This document shows positions 7,340-14,942 of a stretch of DNA of 32,684 bases, piece by piece; the first letter of the stretch is position 1; every line of letters starts with the position of its first letter. Location: NCBI GenBank assembly GCA_021779665.1, contig JAJYAG010000066.1, forward strand, positions 1 to 32,684, written 5' to 3'. Below the pieces are notes generated by a model. The model saw only the letters and a list, made by a program, of their open reading frames with translations, was not told the DNA's origin and searched no databases. The DNA comes from Bacteroidota bacterium (GTDB taxonomy: Bacteria > Bacteroidota > Bacteroidia > Bacteroidales > JAAUTT01). Both the position numbers and the translations under genes were made by a program.

Positions 7340-9820
7340 TTATTCAATTTCAACCACGGTTATTCCAGTCCCGCCTTTTTCCACATGCTCGTCGCGGTAT
7401 GATTTTAAAAACGGAACTGTGGCCAGGTATTCGCGAATCATGTGGCGCAGGATGCCATTGCCCTTCCCGTGTAAAATCCGCACTTCACTTACATTCAGCA
7501 TTACAGCTTCATCCAGCAGTTCCTGCACTTTTTGAAGTGCTTCCTCGGCCCTTTGTCCGCGAACATCTAGGTTAGGCTTGAAATTAAGTTTACGGTCGTA
7601 AGTGCTGTAAGCCTCTGTAACTTTCATCTTCGAAATCTGCTGAGCAGCTTTTTTAAACTCGTTATTCGAAATCTTCTCAATGCGCGACTCAGGCAGACTG
7701 GTTACCATTTGTCCGAAGGCCACCAGATAATTCTTGCCATTTACATCCAGCACCTCTCCTACCGAATCCTGTCCGAATAATTTTACCTTGTCGCCCTTTT
7801 TAATCACATGTTCCTTTTCTGCCGGAGGAGTTTCCTGCTTTGCCGGTTGTTCTTTGGCTTTTCTGTTTTGCGATTTCTCTTCGCGCTGTTTTAATTTCTC
7901 GATCTTCCTCTGGATATATTCCTCATCTGCATTAGGTTCGTCGAGCTTTTGGCGGAATTCTTCAATATTTTTACGGACTTCCTTCGTCTTTTCCTTTTCA
8001 GCCTGACTCTCTTTTATTGCCCTGATGGTATTTTCAATCTGGCGGTTAGCACCAGCCAGAACTTCTTTCGCATCACTTTTGGCTTTTTCAAGAATGATTT
8101 TCCGCTCTTTGCTGATCTGCTCCAGTTCTTTGCTATTCTGCGAAACAAGTTCATCAAGCCGTTTCTCAAGCTGCCGCACCCTTTCGCGTTTGCTTTCCCA
8201 ATATCGTTTGTCACGAGCTATTTCTCTGAGAAACTTATCAAAATCCACGTAATCCTGTCCGATTTTCGACGATGCATCCTGCAGTACTTCCTCCGGCAAA
8301 CCAATTTTCCGGGCAATTTCGAAAGCAAAGGAGCTTCCCGGCTGACCAATTTCGAGTTTGAAAAGCGGCTGCATCAGGTGATTATCGTAAAGCATGGCGC
8401 CATTTACAACCCCTTCCGACTTCGAAGCATAATGTTTCAGGTTGGTATAATGCGTGGTAATGACGCCGTAGGTTCCTTTATCGTTTAACTGGGCGAGAAT
8501 GGCTTCGGCAATGGCCCCACCAAGCATGGGTTCGGTACCGGTTCCAAACTCGTCAATCAGAATCATGGTTTGTGGGGAAGTATTCCTGAGGAAATACTTC
8601 ATATTAAAAAGATGCGAACTGTAGGTGGAAAGGTCGTTTTCGATGGACTGCTCATCGCCGATATCCATAAATATATTATTGAAAATTCCCATTTCGGAAT
8701 TCTCGGAGACAGAAACCAGCAGTCCGCATTGAAGCATATACTGAATAAGTCCTACCGTTTTCAAACAAACGCTTTTTCCACCGGCATTGGGACCGGAGAT
8801 AAGCAACAACCGACCCTGTGGTTTGAGTGAAATCTCCAGCGGAACAACCTCGCGGTTTTCCTTCGAAAGAGTAAGGTAGAGTAAAGGATGGATAGCTTTT
8901 ACCCAGTTAAATTCCTGCTGGTTAAATAAAATTGGCAATACCGCATTAATTTTAAGGGCGAGCAGGGCTTTAGCCCTTATAAAGTCGATTTTACCAAGAA
9001 ATTCGTAAGCAACGGCCAGTTCGTCGAGATACGGACGAAGCAGATCGGTAAAAGTAGTAAGAATTTTTATGATCTCGCGCCGTTCAGTAAACTCAAGCTC
9101 CCGGATGGCATTGTTAATATGCACGGTTTCGGCAGGCTCGATAAACGAAGTTTTGCCCGTGGCCGATTCGTCGTGTACAATTCCCTGTATCTTCCGCTTG
9201 TAGGTAGAATTGATTGGAATTACCGGTCGTCCGTCGCGCAAAGTGAGACTGGTTTCCGTATCCACAATACCTTCGCTTTGCGCATGTTTCAGGATTCGCT
9301 GCATTACTTTGGCAACCGAGGCTGCTTTTTCGTGCATCTCGCGACGAATTGCAGCAAGCTCGGGCGAGGCATTATCTTTTATCTCACCATTTTTAGTAAG
9401 AATGGTATCGATCCGGTCGGAGATCACAGGAAATACTTTTACCTCCTGCATTATTTTTCGAAGCTGCGGATACTTATCGTTATCCTTTCCTTTAAAAAAG
9501 CTCAGGATTGCACGGATAGAATCGAGCGACCGCTTCAAATCGAAAATTTCGAACACATCAAGATAAGCACCTTCGATACGCGCTTTCTTTAAAAAAGGAG
9601 TAGCATCAATAAAATGCTGAACGGGGAAACTTGGCTCCATCAGGCATATCTGCCGGAATTCCTCTGTTTGAAATGCCAATTCCTGAATTGCATCAAATTG
9701 GGTAAGAAACCGCATCTCTTCAACATTCCTGCGACCCAGGTCGCAAAGACATAAGTCGGAAAGCATTTCGCGGATGCGGGTAAAGCCTATTTTATTTTCG
9801 AAATTATCGGGATAAATCAC
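7340..9820 (-). CDS. mutS2: Endonuclease MutS2 (MutS-family ATPase with Smr domain)
   Basis: This 826-residue protein starts at a GTG (9818-9820). The following residues IYPDNFENKIGF fit the usual beginning of Bacteroidota MutS2, which supports that start. The core and clamp region covers about 1-330. The MutS ATPase has Walker A GPNAGGKS at 343-350, the MDIGDEQSIENDLSTYSSH signature near 385-403, and Walker B MILIDEFGTGTEP at about 419-431. A long charged coiled coil covers about 530-690, then a small KOW-like segment, and a C-terminal Smr domain (LDVRGQRAEEAL, HGKGNGILRHMIR). Members have been linked to suppression of recombination and, in Bacillus, to rescue of collided ribosomes. The mismatch-recognition domain of MutS is absent, as expected for MutS2. 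Confidence 0.96.
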   Translation of the reverse strand: MIYPDNFENKIGFTRIREMLSDLCLCDLGRRNVEEMRFLTQFDAIQELAFQTEEFRQICLMEPSFPVQHFIDATPFLKKARIEGAYLDVFEIFDLKRSLDSIRAILSFFKGKDNDKYPQLRKIMQEVKVFPVISDRIDTILTKNGEIKDNASPELAAIRREMHEKAASVAKVMQRILKHAQSEGIVDTETSLTLRDGRPVIPINSTYKRKIQGIVHDESATGKTSFIEPAETVHINNAIRELEFTERREIIKILTTFTDLLRPYLDELAVAYEFLGKIDFIRAKALLALKINAVLPILFNQQEFNWVKAIHPLLYLTLSKENREVVPLEISLKPQGRLLLISGPNAGGKSVCLKTVGLIQYMLQCGLLVSVSENSEMGIFNNIFMDIGDEQSIENDLSTYSSHLFNMKYFLRNTSPQTMILIDEFGTGTEPMLGGAIAEAILAQLNDKGTYGVITTHYTNLKHYASKSEGVVNGAMLYDNHLMQPLFKLEIGQPGSSFAFEIARKIGLPEEVLQDASSKIGQDYVDFDKFLREIARDKRYWESKRERVRQLEKRLDELVSQNSKELEQISKERKIILEKAKSDAKEVLAGANRQIENTIRAIKESQAEKEKTKEVRKNIEEFRQKLDEPNADEEYIQRKIEKLKQREEKSQNRKAKEQPAKQETPPAEKEHVIKKGDKVKLFGQDSVGEVLDVNGKNYLVAFGQMVTSLPESRIEKISNNEFKKAAQQISKMKVTEAYSTYDRKLNFKPNLDVRGQRAEEALQKVQELLDEAVMLNVSEVRILHGKGNGILRHMIREYLATVPFLKSYRDEHVEKGGTGITVVEIE

Positions 9821-9842
9821 TTCTCTTTAAACTAATAAGCCG

Positions 9843-9850
9843 CAAAAATA
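9843..9850 (-). promoter_or_regulatory. mutS2: Candidate -7 box for mutS2 (TATTTTTG)
   Basis: On the minus strand TATTTTTG matches TAnnTTTG and lies 22 bp upstream of the GTG start, which would give a short leader. No convincing -33 box is visible, so confidence is modest. Confidence 0.4.
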
Positions 9851-9998
9851 CACAAATAATGAGAAGATGTGAAGTTGGGGAGATGAGAATATGAGAAGTT
9901 TGAAGTCGGGAATATTTGAAGATCAATTATCTTTGAATTAATTCTACTTTAACAGATTAAATTAGATGGTTTTTTACAGGAACGTTCTTAAGTTAGAA

Positions 9999-10086
9999 TG
10001 CCCTGTAAGGGCAATTAGCAGAAGGATAGGCGCTTATCAACAATAGGGCCATGCCCTATTCTTTTGCTTTAACCCTTTTCAGGGTT
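9999..10086. repeat. Cluster of three short hairpins
   Basis: Within 88 bp there are three separate inverted repeats: 9999-10004 with 10008-10013 (TGCCCT/AGGGCA), 10042-10049 with 10053-10060 (AATAGGGC/GCCCTATT, 3-nt loop), and 10071-10076 with 10081-10086 (AACCCT/AGGGTT, 4-nt loop, then TTCT). They fill the right half of the 313-bp gap between the divergent mutS2 and membrane-protein genes. The left half (9851-9950) is only purine-rich sequence. I recall similar GCCC/GGGC triple-hairpin spacers from other Bacteroidota genomes but cannot verify it here. Confidence 0.6.
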
Positions 10087-10133
10087 TTCTATATTTAACT
10101 GAATTTGTCAAAGTAGGATTAAACAGATTTAAA

Positions 10134-10832
10134 ATGAAACTTTCGAAAGCACTTTTTTGGGTAACATTCTTCAGCATTGCCATGGGATACCTGGAATCGT
10201 CGGTGGTGGTGTACCTGCGCGAAATATTATATCCGCAGGGTTTTAATTTTCCGCTGGCAACCATGAACGAAAGAATTGCCATTACGGAATTATTCCGCGA
10301 AGCCGCAACGGTGATAATGCTGGTGGGTATCGGTATTATAGCCGGTAGAAATGGCTCGGAACGCTTTGCATGGTTTCTCTACTCTTTTGCCGTTTGGGAC
10401 ATATTTTATTATGTTTTCCTGAAATTGCTGCTCAACTGGCCAGAGTCGTTCTTGACCTGGGATATCCTTTTTGTAATACCCGTCACCTGGGTGGGACCAG
10501 TAATATCGCCCGTTATAGTGGCACTTACCATGATAGCTTTTGCACTCCTTATATTATATCTCAACCAAAAGAAACCTACGGTAAAAATTGCTCTTTCGGA
10601 ATGGCTTGTTCTCATTACCGGTTCCCTGGTTCTTATTGTAGCATTTACCTGGGACTACTCCCGTTATGTACTCCGAAACAACTCCTTTGCCGATATATGG
10701 TCGGTGCCCAGTCAGTCCCTTTATAAACTTACAACCTCTTATGTTCCCGAAAGCTTTAACTGGTGGATATTTATTGCAGGCGAGCTGATAATCATCTACG
10801 GTATTTACCGTTTCCGGGTAAAAAACAGGTAA
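10134..10832 (+). CDS. Integral membrane protein of unknown function
   Basis: This 232-residue, strongly hydrophobic protein has about six to seven membrane segments (about 6-26, 55-72, 78-98, 108-122, 125-143, 156-174 and 206-225). Several charged or aromatic residues lie in or at the edges of the helices: YLESSVVVYLRE (19-30), the ELFREAATV segment (52-60), and WDIFYYVFLK (88-97). Such buried acidic and basic residues often mark functional sites, but I know no named family. There is no signal peptide. It stands alone, divergent from mutS2 and downstream of a hairpin cluster. Function is not proposed; a transporter, enzyme or sensor would all be compatible. Confidence 0.75.
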   Translation: MKLSKALFWVTFFSIAMGYLESSVVVYLREILYPQGFNFPLATMNERIAITELFREAATVIMLVGIGIIAGRNGSERFAWFLYSFAVWDIFYYVFLKLLLNWPESFLTWDILFVIPVTWVGPVISPVIVALTMIAFALLILYLNQKKPTVKIALSEWLVLITGSLVLIVAFTWDYSRYVLRNNSFADIWSVPSQSLYKLTTSYVPESFNWWIFIAGELIIIYGIYRFRVKNR

Positions 10833-10990
10833 CAATTTGTGTTATATAATATAAGGTACATATTTCAATTTCACGAAAGCTTATTTACATTTACATCCGA
10901 ATTCCGTCAGACAGATTTCAATAGACAGATTAGCCAGAGTTAGTTAACGTGGATACTTTTTTATTTATTAACTCCTAATCTTTTATCATC

Positions 10991-11710
10991 ATGTCTAAAA
11001 AAATCAATTACCAAAATCGCAGAACAAAACTTTCTTTTTCAGGGATTTTAAGCTTTTTACTTGTGGCGGTATTCTTGTCGGTTTCGTGCAGCAAAAAAGA
11101 AGAAGACGATACAAAGCCTGACGACACTTCCAAAACTTATCCTACCAGCGGACTGGTCTCGTACTTCAAATTCGACGACAATCTGAAAGACTCCAACAAC
11201 AAAACCCCTGATGGCACTAACAACGGAAACGTAGCCTTTATAGAAGGCAAAAGTGGGAAGGCCATATCATTAAGTGGAACCAATTACATCTCTTTTAGCC
11301 GGAAAACATTTAAATCGGGTAATAACATCAGTATTTCCGTGTGGTTTAAAGCTCAACACGGCGGGGTCCGTTACTTCCTCAGGTGTAGTGACTTTGGTGC
11401 AGCTACAAACCAGGGGAATGCTGCATATGCAATCTCCCTCCCTATAACCAACAGCGCCTTTGGGGCATATGTTGCCGATACGTGGACACATATGGTTGGC
11501 ACCTACGACGGAACCAACATAAAAATGTACATTAATGGCGAATTAAAAGGAACAACGCTGCATCCGGGTAATATTTCAGATGAAAATTCAGAATTATTCA
11601 TTGGAAAATTTGATACAGAATTCTGGAAAGGAAGTATTGATGAGTTCTTCATTTATAACAAAGTGCTTACTCAGGAAGAAGCAACTCAACTGTATAACTA
11701 TTCGAAATAA
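10991..11710 (+). CDS. Surface-type lipoprotein with LamG/concanavalin A-like domain
   Basis: This 239-residue protein has a long lipoprotein signal ending in LSVSC, with the lipidated cysteine at residue 33. The residues after it, SKKEEDD, resemble the lysine-acidic lipoprotein export signal that sends Bacteroidota lipoproteins to the cell surface. The rest, about 50-236, is a LamG-like jelly roll: SGLVSYFKFDDNLKDSNN at its start, GKSGKAISLSGTNYISF, SISVWFKAQHGG, THMVGTYDGTNIKMYINGELKGT and the closing WKGSIDEFFIYNKVLTQEEATQLY. Such domains bind carbohydrate or protein. No catalytic domain is attached. The gene appears monocistronic, with its own terminator directly after the stop and a 158-bp leader region before it. 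Confidence 0.9.
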   Translation: MSKKINYQNRRTKLSFSGILSFLLVAVFLSVSCSKKEEDDTKPDDTSKTYPTSGLVSYFKFDDNLKDSNNKTPDGTNNGNVAFIEGKSGKAISLSGTNYISFSRKTFKSGNNISISVWFKAQHGGVRYFLRCSDFGAATNQGNAAYAISLPITNSAFGAYVADTWTHMVGTYDGTNIKMYINGELKGTTLHPGNISDENSELFIGKFDTEFWKGSIDEFFIYNKVLTQEEATQLYNYSK

Positions 11711-11718
11711 AAAAACAG

Positions 11719-11755
11719 AAAAAGGGGATGTGACAGGAGTGTTACCCCCCTTTTT
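11719..11755 (+). terminator. Rho-independent terminator of the LamG lipoprotein gene
   Basis: A 9-bp stem (AAAAAGGGG with CCCCTTTTT) continues inward through GTGAC/GTTAC pairing around a short loop and ends in a T tract. It begins 9 bp after the stop codon. Confidence 0.8.
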
Positions 11756-11869
11756 ATAAAATAAGGCGGGAGTTCGACCCTAGATTAATTACTATTACTA
11801 TACATTAAAAATAAGTTTTGAAACCAAACATCAAGACAGATAACTTTAGGTTTTCAAACAGCCATTGTA

Positions 11870-11964
11870 ACTTTTTTGTGACCAAAAAAGTCACCAAAAA
11901 AGTCTTTAACGGCGGAAACGCGGTCCGTCTCCTTCGTCGACTTCCCTTGAACGGCCCGCCGTTA
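11870..11964. repeat. Composite inverted repeat
   Basis: ACTTTTTTG (11870-11878) pairs with CAAAAAAGT (11883-11891) around TGAC, and a second CCAAAAAAGT follows. Then TAACGGCGG (11907-11915) pairs perfectly with CCGCCGTTA (11956-11964) around a 40-nt loop that is richer in GC than its surroundings. The arrangement resembles the CTTTTTTGGT...GGCGG extragenic repeats I recall from Bacteroidota genomes; that recollection is unverified. Confidence 0.6.
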
Positions 11965-12071
11965 GCAAGGAATTAGTATTTTAGGCTTCGCCACGCTTTG
12001 ATCAAAAGTTGTTTGCTAAAATGAAAAGAATCGCTCTTTTTAGTTATATAGTAGGCTGAAATACAATATAG

Positions 12072-12134
12072 AAATAAGGTTTTCTAAAAAAGAACCTTAT
12101 TTTCACTTTTTCTAACCTTAGTTTTAACCTTATT
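12072..12134. repeat. Hairpin and AACCTTA direct repeats
   Basis: AAATAAGGTT (12072-12081) pairs perfectly with AACCTTATTT (12093-12102). Two further AACCTTA copies follow at 12114 and 12126, so the motif occurs three times direct and once inverted within 63 bp. Confidence 0.5.
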
Positions 12135-12175
12135 ATCTGAAGTTTAGCAAAGTTAATTACATCGAACTCAAGTTA

Positions 12176-12200
12176 AAATAAGGCGGGAGATCCCCGCCTT
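12176..12200 (-). terminator. Terminator after the SnoaL-like gene
   Basis: Read on the minus strand, AAGGCGGG/CCCGCCTT forms an 8-bp GC-rich stem with a 5-nt loop followed by ATTTTAA. It lies about 60 bp beyond the stop of the 12261-12749 gene. Confidence 0.6.
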
Positions 12201-12260
12201 AAAAATAAACCGGTAGTTATTAGTAAGTCTACATGGAGTAGTAAATATCTTAGACCTTTC

Positions 12261-12749
12261 TCACATCGTTCCAGGAACAGGACTCACATCGGTATTCCAC
12301 ATTTCAATTTTAATTTTAAGCGACCCGTCATCCTGCTTTTCCCAAATAGTGAGGTATTTGCCAATATCTTCGTAATCATTGGGAGCTCCGGGCATAATCA
12401 TGCTTAATTTGTAATTACCAATTTCAGTAACCAGATTGCCGCACGATTTCACCTGAACAGTGCTGGTCTCAAAGCTTTTCATCTTAATTCCCGATTTTAT
12501 CATTGCCTCATTGGACCTTCTGATTTCTTCTATTCCCTGGACCATTTTGGCATTATTAGGCATTGTAATGGCGTCGTTGGAATAATATTTCAGGCTCCTG
12601 GAAAAGTCGCCTTCAACCATTGCTTTTGCCAATTCCTTATTTATTCCTTCAATCTTTTGTTTTAATTCCTGATCAGTTTGAGAGAAACCGTTCACCCGCA
12701 TCACACTAACAAATAAAATAGTAAACAAAACAGGCATAATCGTTTTCAT
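12261..12749 (-). CDS. Secreted NTF2/SnoaL-like protein (DUF4440 type)
   Basis: This 162-residue protein has a signal peptide (MKTIMPVLFTILFVSVMRVNGFSQ, cleavage around residue 24). The mature part has the NTF2-like fold pattern seen in DUF4440/SnoaL-like proteins: an N-terminal helix (INKELAKAMVEGDFSRSLKYYSNDAITMPNNAKMVQGIEEIR), then strands around VKSCGNLVTEIGNYKLSM and a final YLTIWEKQDDGSLKIKIEMWNTDVSP. The motif GDFSRSLKYYSNDAITMP is the usual family hallmark. Many members bind small ligands or have unknown roles, and no catalytic residues can be assigned. It stands on the same strand as the downstream TlpA-like gene but with a 156-bp gap, so the two are probably separate units. Confidence 0.8.
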   Translation of the reverse strand: MKTIMPVLFTILFVSVMRVNGFSQTDQELKQKIEGINKELAKAMVEGDFSRSLKYYSNDAITMPNNAKMVQGIEEIRRSNEAMIKSGIKMKSFETSTVQVKSCGNLVTEIGNYKLSMIMPGAPNDYEDIGKYLTIWEKQDDGSLKIKIEMWNTDVSPVPGTM

Positions 12750-12905
12750 AGTTTCAAGATTTTGAATATGGACTGGTCTTAAAAACAGTTTAATAGCCTA
12801 AATGTTTACACTTTAAAAAGTACACTTTAGTCTTGGGTGTGTGTAAATTTGTTATGTGTGATTTAATATAACGTTCAGAAGATGCACCATCCCGATAAGG
12901 GCCTA

Positions 12906-14387
12906 TTACTTTTCGATAAGTTTAAGAATGTCTCCCTTCAATTCTGGGTTAGAAGGCCTTTTGGCTGTGGTTGTAACAAGTTCTCCATTTTTATTAATTA
13001 GCAAAAACTGAGGAAACCCTGAATCGATTTTGTAATTAGATAACAAAGTTTTATACTCATCCTCAGTAAGTAAATGGTTTTCACCCTTTAACCCCAAGTT
13101 TAAACTCAATTTTTCCCAATCATTCTTATTCGATTTTGCGAAAAGATAAATAAACTCAACAGCTTTATTTTTCATATCTTCATGCAAAACAACAGATTTA
13201 GGTAATTCAAAAATACATGGTGAGCACCAGGTCGCACTTATATCAATGTAAAGCACTTTTCCTTTATATTTTTGAATTAAAGTAGCAAGTAAATCAGGTG
13301 AAGATGTAATTCTGGGGTTCTCTATTTTCGCAGCCTCTTTTGAATATTCTAGTACTTGTATCTTAACAAATTCGCTTTGCATTTTCAGGACTAAATACTT
13401 TTTAAATTCGTCAATATTGGACTGTTTACCAATCATTTTAATAAAATCGTCGCTTGAAAACAACTGTAAGGTGTGATATAGAACTATATCCCTTGCAATG
13501 CTTTTGAATTCATAATATATACTATCAGCTAAAATATTAACTGCTTCATTATATTGATCATGCTTCAGATATGTAACGAATTTATTAAGAAAATCATTTC
13601 CATTTATTAAACTATGAGCATAAAATTCGAAAACTACTTCTGAATAATATTCATTACAATAGAAATCAGTCATATTTAAATCGGCCTCTTTAATAATACC
13701 TTCCTTTTTTAGCACAATTGCTGGCCGTATATTATTCGACATCCCATAATTAAAAAATTCATTACAGCAAATAGTCTTTGTTTCAGCAGATATCCAGCTT
13801 ATTAGTAATTCATCCGGATTATTAATTGCAATAAAACTCTTATTTAAAGAGTCTAACCGCGATTGAACCTTTTTGCATTCCGATATTAAAACACTATGTT
13901 CCAAACTCTTATTCAAATTATTTTCAAATACACGGAAGTAATCATCTGTTATTTCTCCTGACTGTTGATTATACTTGTGAAATAGCATATTTCGAATACT
14001 TCCGTTACCGGATATCTTGATTTCCTTTTCAGGTTCATTTGCGTCAATTGTTAAACTCAGATTGTCAAATTGTTTAACCAAAAGTCGGATTATCCTGTTT
14101 TGATACTCAAGTTTTAGTTCCTGACTATTAAATATTGGTAATGTTTTTTCAAACCTCCCCAGGGAATCAATTTGGACAGAAATAATATTGGATTTCCCGG
14201 ATAATATATCTGTGGTGTTTAGATAAATAAACTTGCTATCCCCCGCCTTTAAATTTTCTATTTGTCCGGTTATAGAAATGAAATCACTCTTAAAAAGATC
14301 CTTATTTACCGTTTGTGATTTAATATTAATAAAACAACTGATTAAAACAATACTAATTGCCAATCTAGAAATGCAGGAGTGCCTCAT
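12906..14387 (-). CDS. Secreted TlpA-like thiol-disulfide oxidoreductase
   Basis: The likely start is ATG at 14387 rather than further upstream, because MRHSCISRLAISIVLISCFINIKSQ then forms a signal peptide; this gives 493 residues. The N-terminal 110 residues resemble the DUF4369 domain that often precedes redoxin domains in Bacteroidota (ITGQIENLKAGDSKFIYLN). A middle region of about 220 mostly helical residues has no recognisable family. The last 140 residues are a thioredoxin fold: YKGKVLYIDISATWCSPCIFELPKS carries the redox CxxC (CSPC), and FPQFLLINKNGELVTTTAKRPSN holds the cis-proline. It should act on disulfides in the periplasm. The gene is visibly more AT-rich than its neighbours, which may mean recent acquisition. 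Confidence 0.87.
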   Translation of the reverse strand: MRHSCISRLAISIVLISCFINIKSQTVNKDLFKSDFISITGQIENLKAGDSKFIYLNTTDILSGKSNIISVQIDSLGRFEKTLPIFNSQELKLEYQNRIIRLLVKQFDNLSLTIDANEPEKEIKISGNGSIRNMLFHKYNQQSGEITDDYFRVFENNLNKSLEHSVLISECKKVQSRLDSLNKSFIAINNPDELLISWISAETKTICCNEFFNYGMSNNIRPAIVLKKEGIIKEADLNMTDFYCNEYYSEVVFEFYAHSLINGNDFLNKFVTYLKHDQYNEAVNILADSIYYEFKSIARDIVLYHTLQLFSSDDFIKMIGKQSNIDEFKKYLVLKMQSEFVKIQVLEYSKEAAKIENPRITSSPDLLATLIQKYKGKVLYIDISATWCSPCIFELPKSVVLHEDMKNKAVEFIYLFAKSNKNDWEKLSLNLGLKGENHLLTEDEYKTLLSNYKIDSGFPQFLLINKNGELVTTTAKRPSNPELKGDILKLIEK

Positions 14388-14546
14388 ATTTTTCTTTTTA
14401 TTGGTTGCCAAAGTGCACACTATGTTTTGTTGGGGCTCCGAGATCTTTGGAAATCGAAGCAATTCATTATCCCATGTCAAGGCCCCAATTTAATGTAATT
14501 ATTTTAAAGTTAGCGATCAAACCAAATTAAATATAAAGGCTATGCG
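14388..14546. other. Leader region of the TlpA-like gene
   Basis: No separate gene is supportable here. The reading frame of the TlpA-like protein stays open to 14480, but the segment before ATG 14387 does not look like protein of that family. No clear promoter boxes were found. Confidence 0.4.
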
Positions 14547-14787
14547 GAACAGCACTTGCCTTTTAAAACTTCTAATAGTCATTTTGTCCGTAAAGCAAAC
14601 AGATTCTTCACTTCGTTCAGAATGACAATAAGTTAATGATATTTGGTGGAGGGGAATTTTGCGGCTTCGCCGCAAAATTCCCCCTCCCCAAAAAATATCA
14701 TCAACTTATTGTCATTCTGAGCGAAGTGAAGAATCTATTTCCTTTACGGACAAAATGACTATTATGATATTTAAAAGGCAAGGTTCC
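14547..14787. repeat. Large foldback element (about 240-bp imperfect palindrome)
   Basis: The left arm (about 14547-14660) and right arm (about 14674-14787) are near-perfect reverse complements with a few mismatches and one-base gaps. The centre is GCGGC-TTC-GCCGC at 14661-14673. Recognisable pairs include 14580-14597 with 14739-14756 (GTCATTTTGTCCGTAAAG) and 14601-14626 with 14711-14736. No open reading frame, transposase or obvious target duplication is present. Transcribed from either strand it would form one very long hairpin. Confidence 0.85.
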
Positions 14788-14942
14788 TGACTGTTTTCAA
14801 ACCGAAAGTCAGTTAATCTTTTAACTATTTTGATCTTTTTATCTGGATTCCTTAACCCCACAACCCACACCCTCCATTTCCTGCAAAAAATCACCTTTGC
14901 CGCAATCATAAATTTTATATTTTTATCCCATTAACTAATTCT

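Larger units (their letters stand above)
11756..12175. other. Gene-poor stretch with repeats
   Basis: I find no supportable gene between the LamG gene terminator and the SnoaL-like gene. The stretch holds the composite inverted repeat at 11870-11964, an AT-rich filler, the AACCTTA repeat group at 12072-12134 and, beyond it, the terminator hairpin of the next gene. The motif AAGGCGGGAG near 11763 also recurs in that terminator. Confidence 0.6.

Noticed and set aside
14712-14909. Short minus-strand reading frame starting in the foldback
   Set aside because: It lies mostly within the right arm of the palindrome and unrelated spacer, has no recognisable protein features, and is explained by the repeat.
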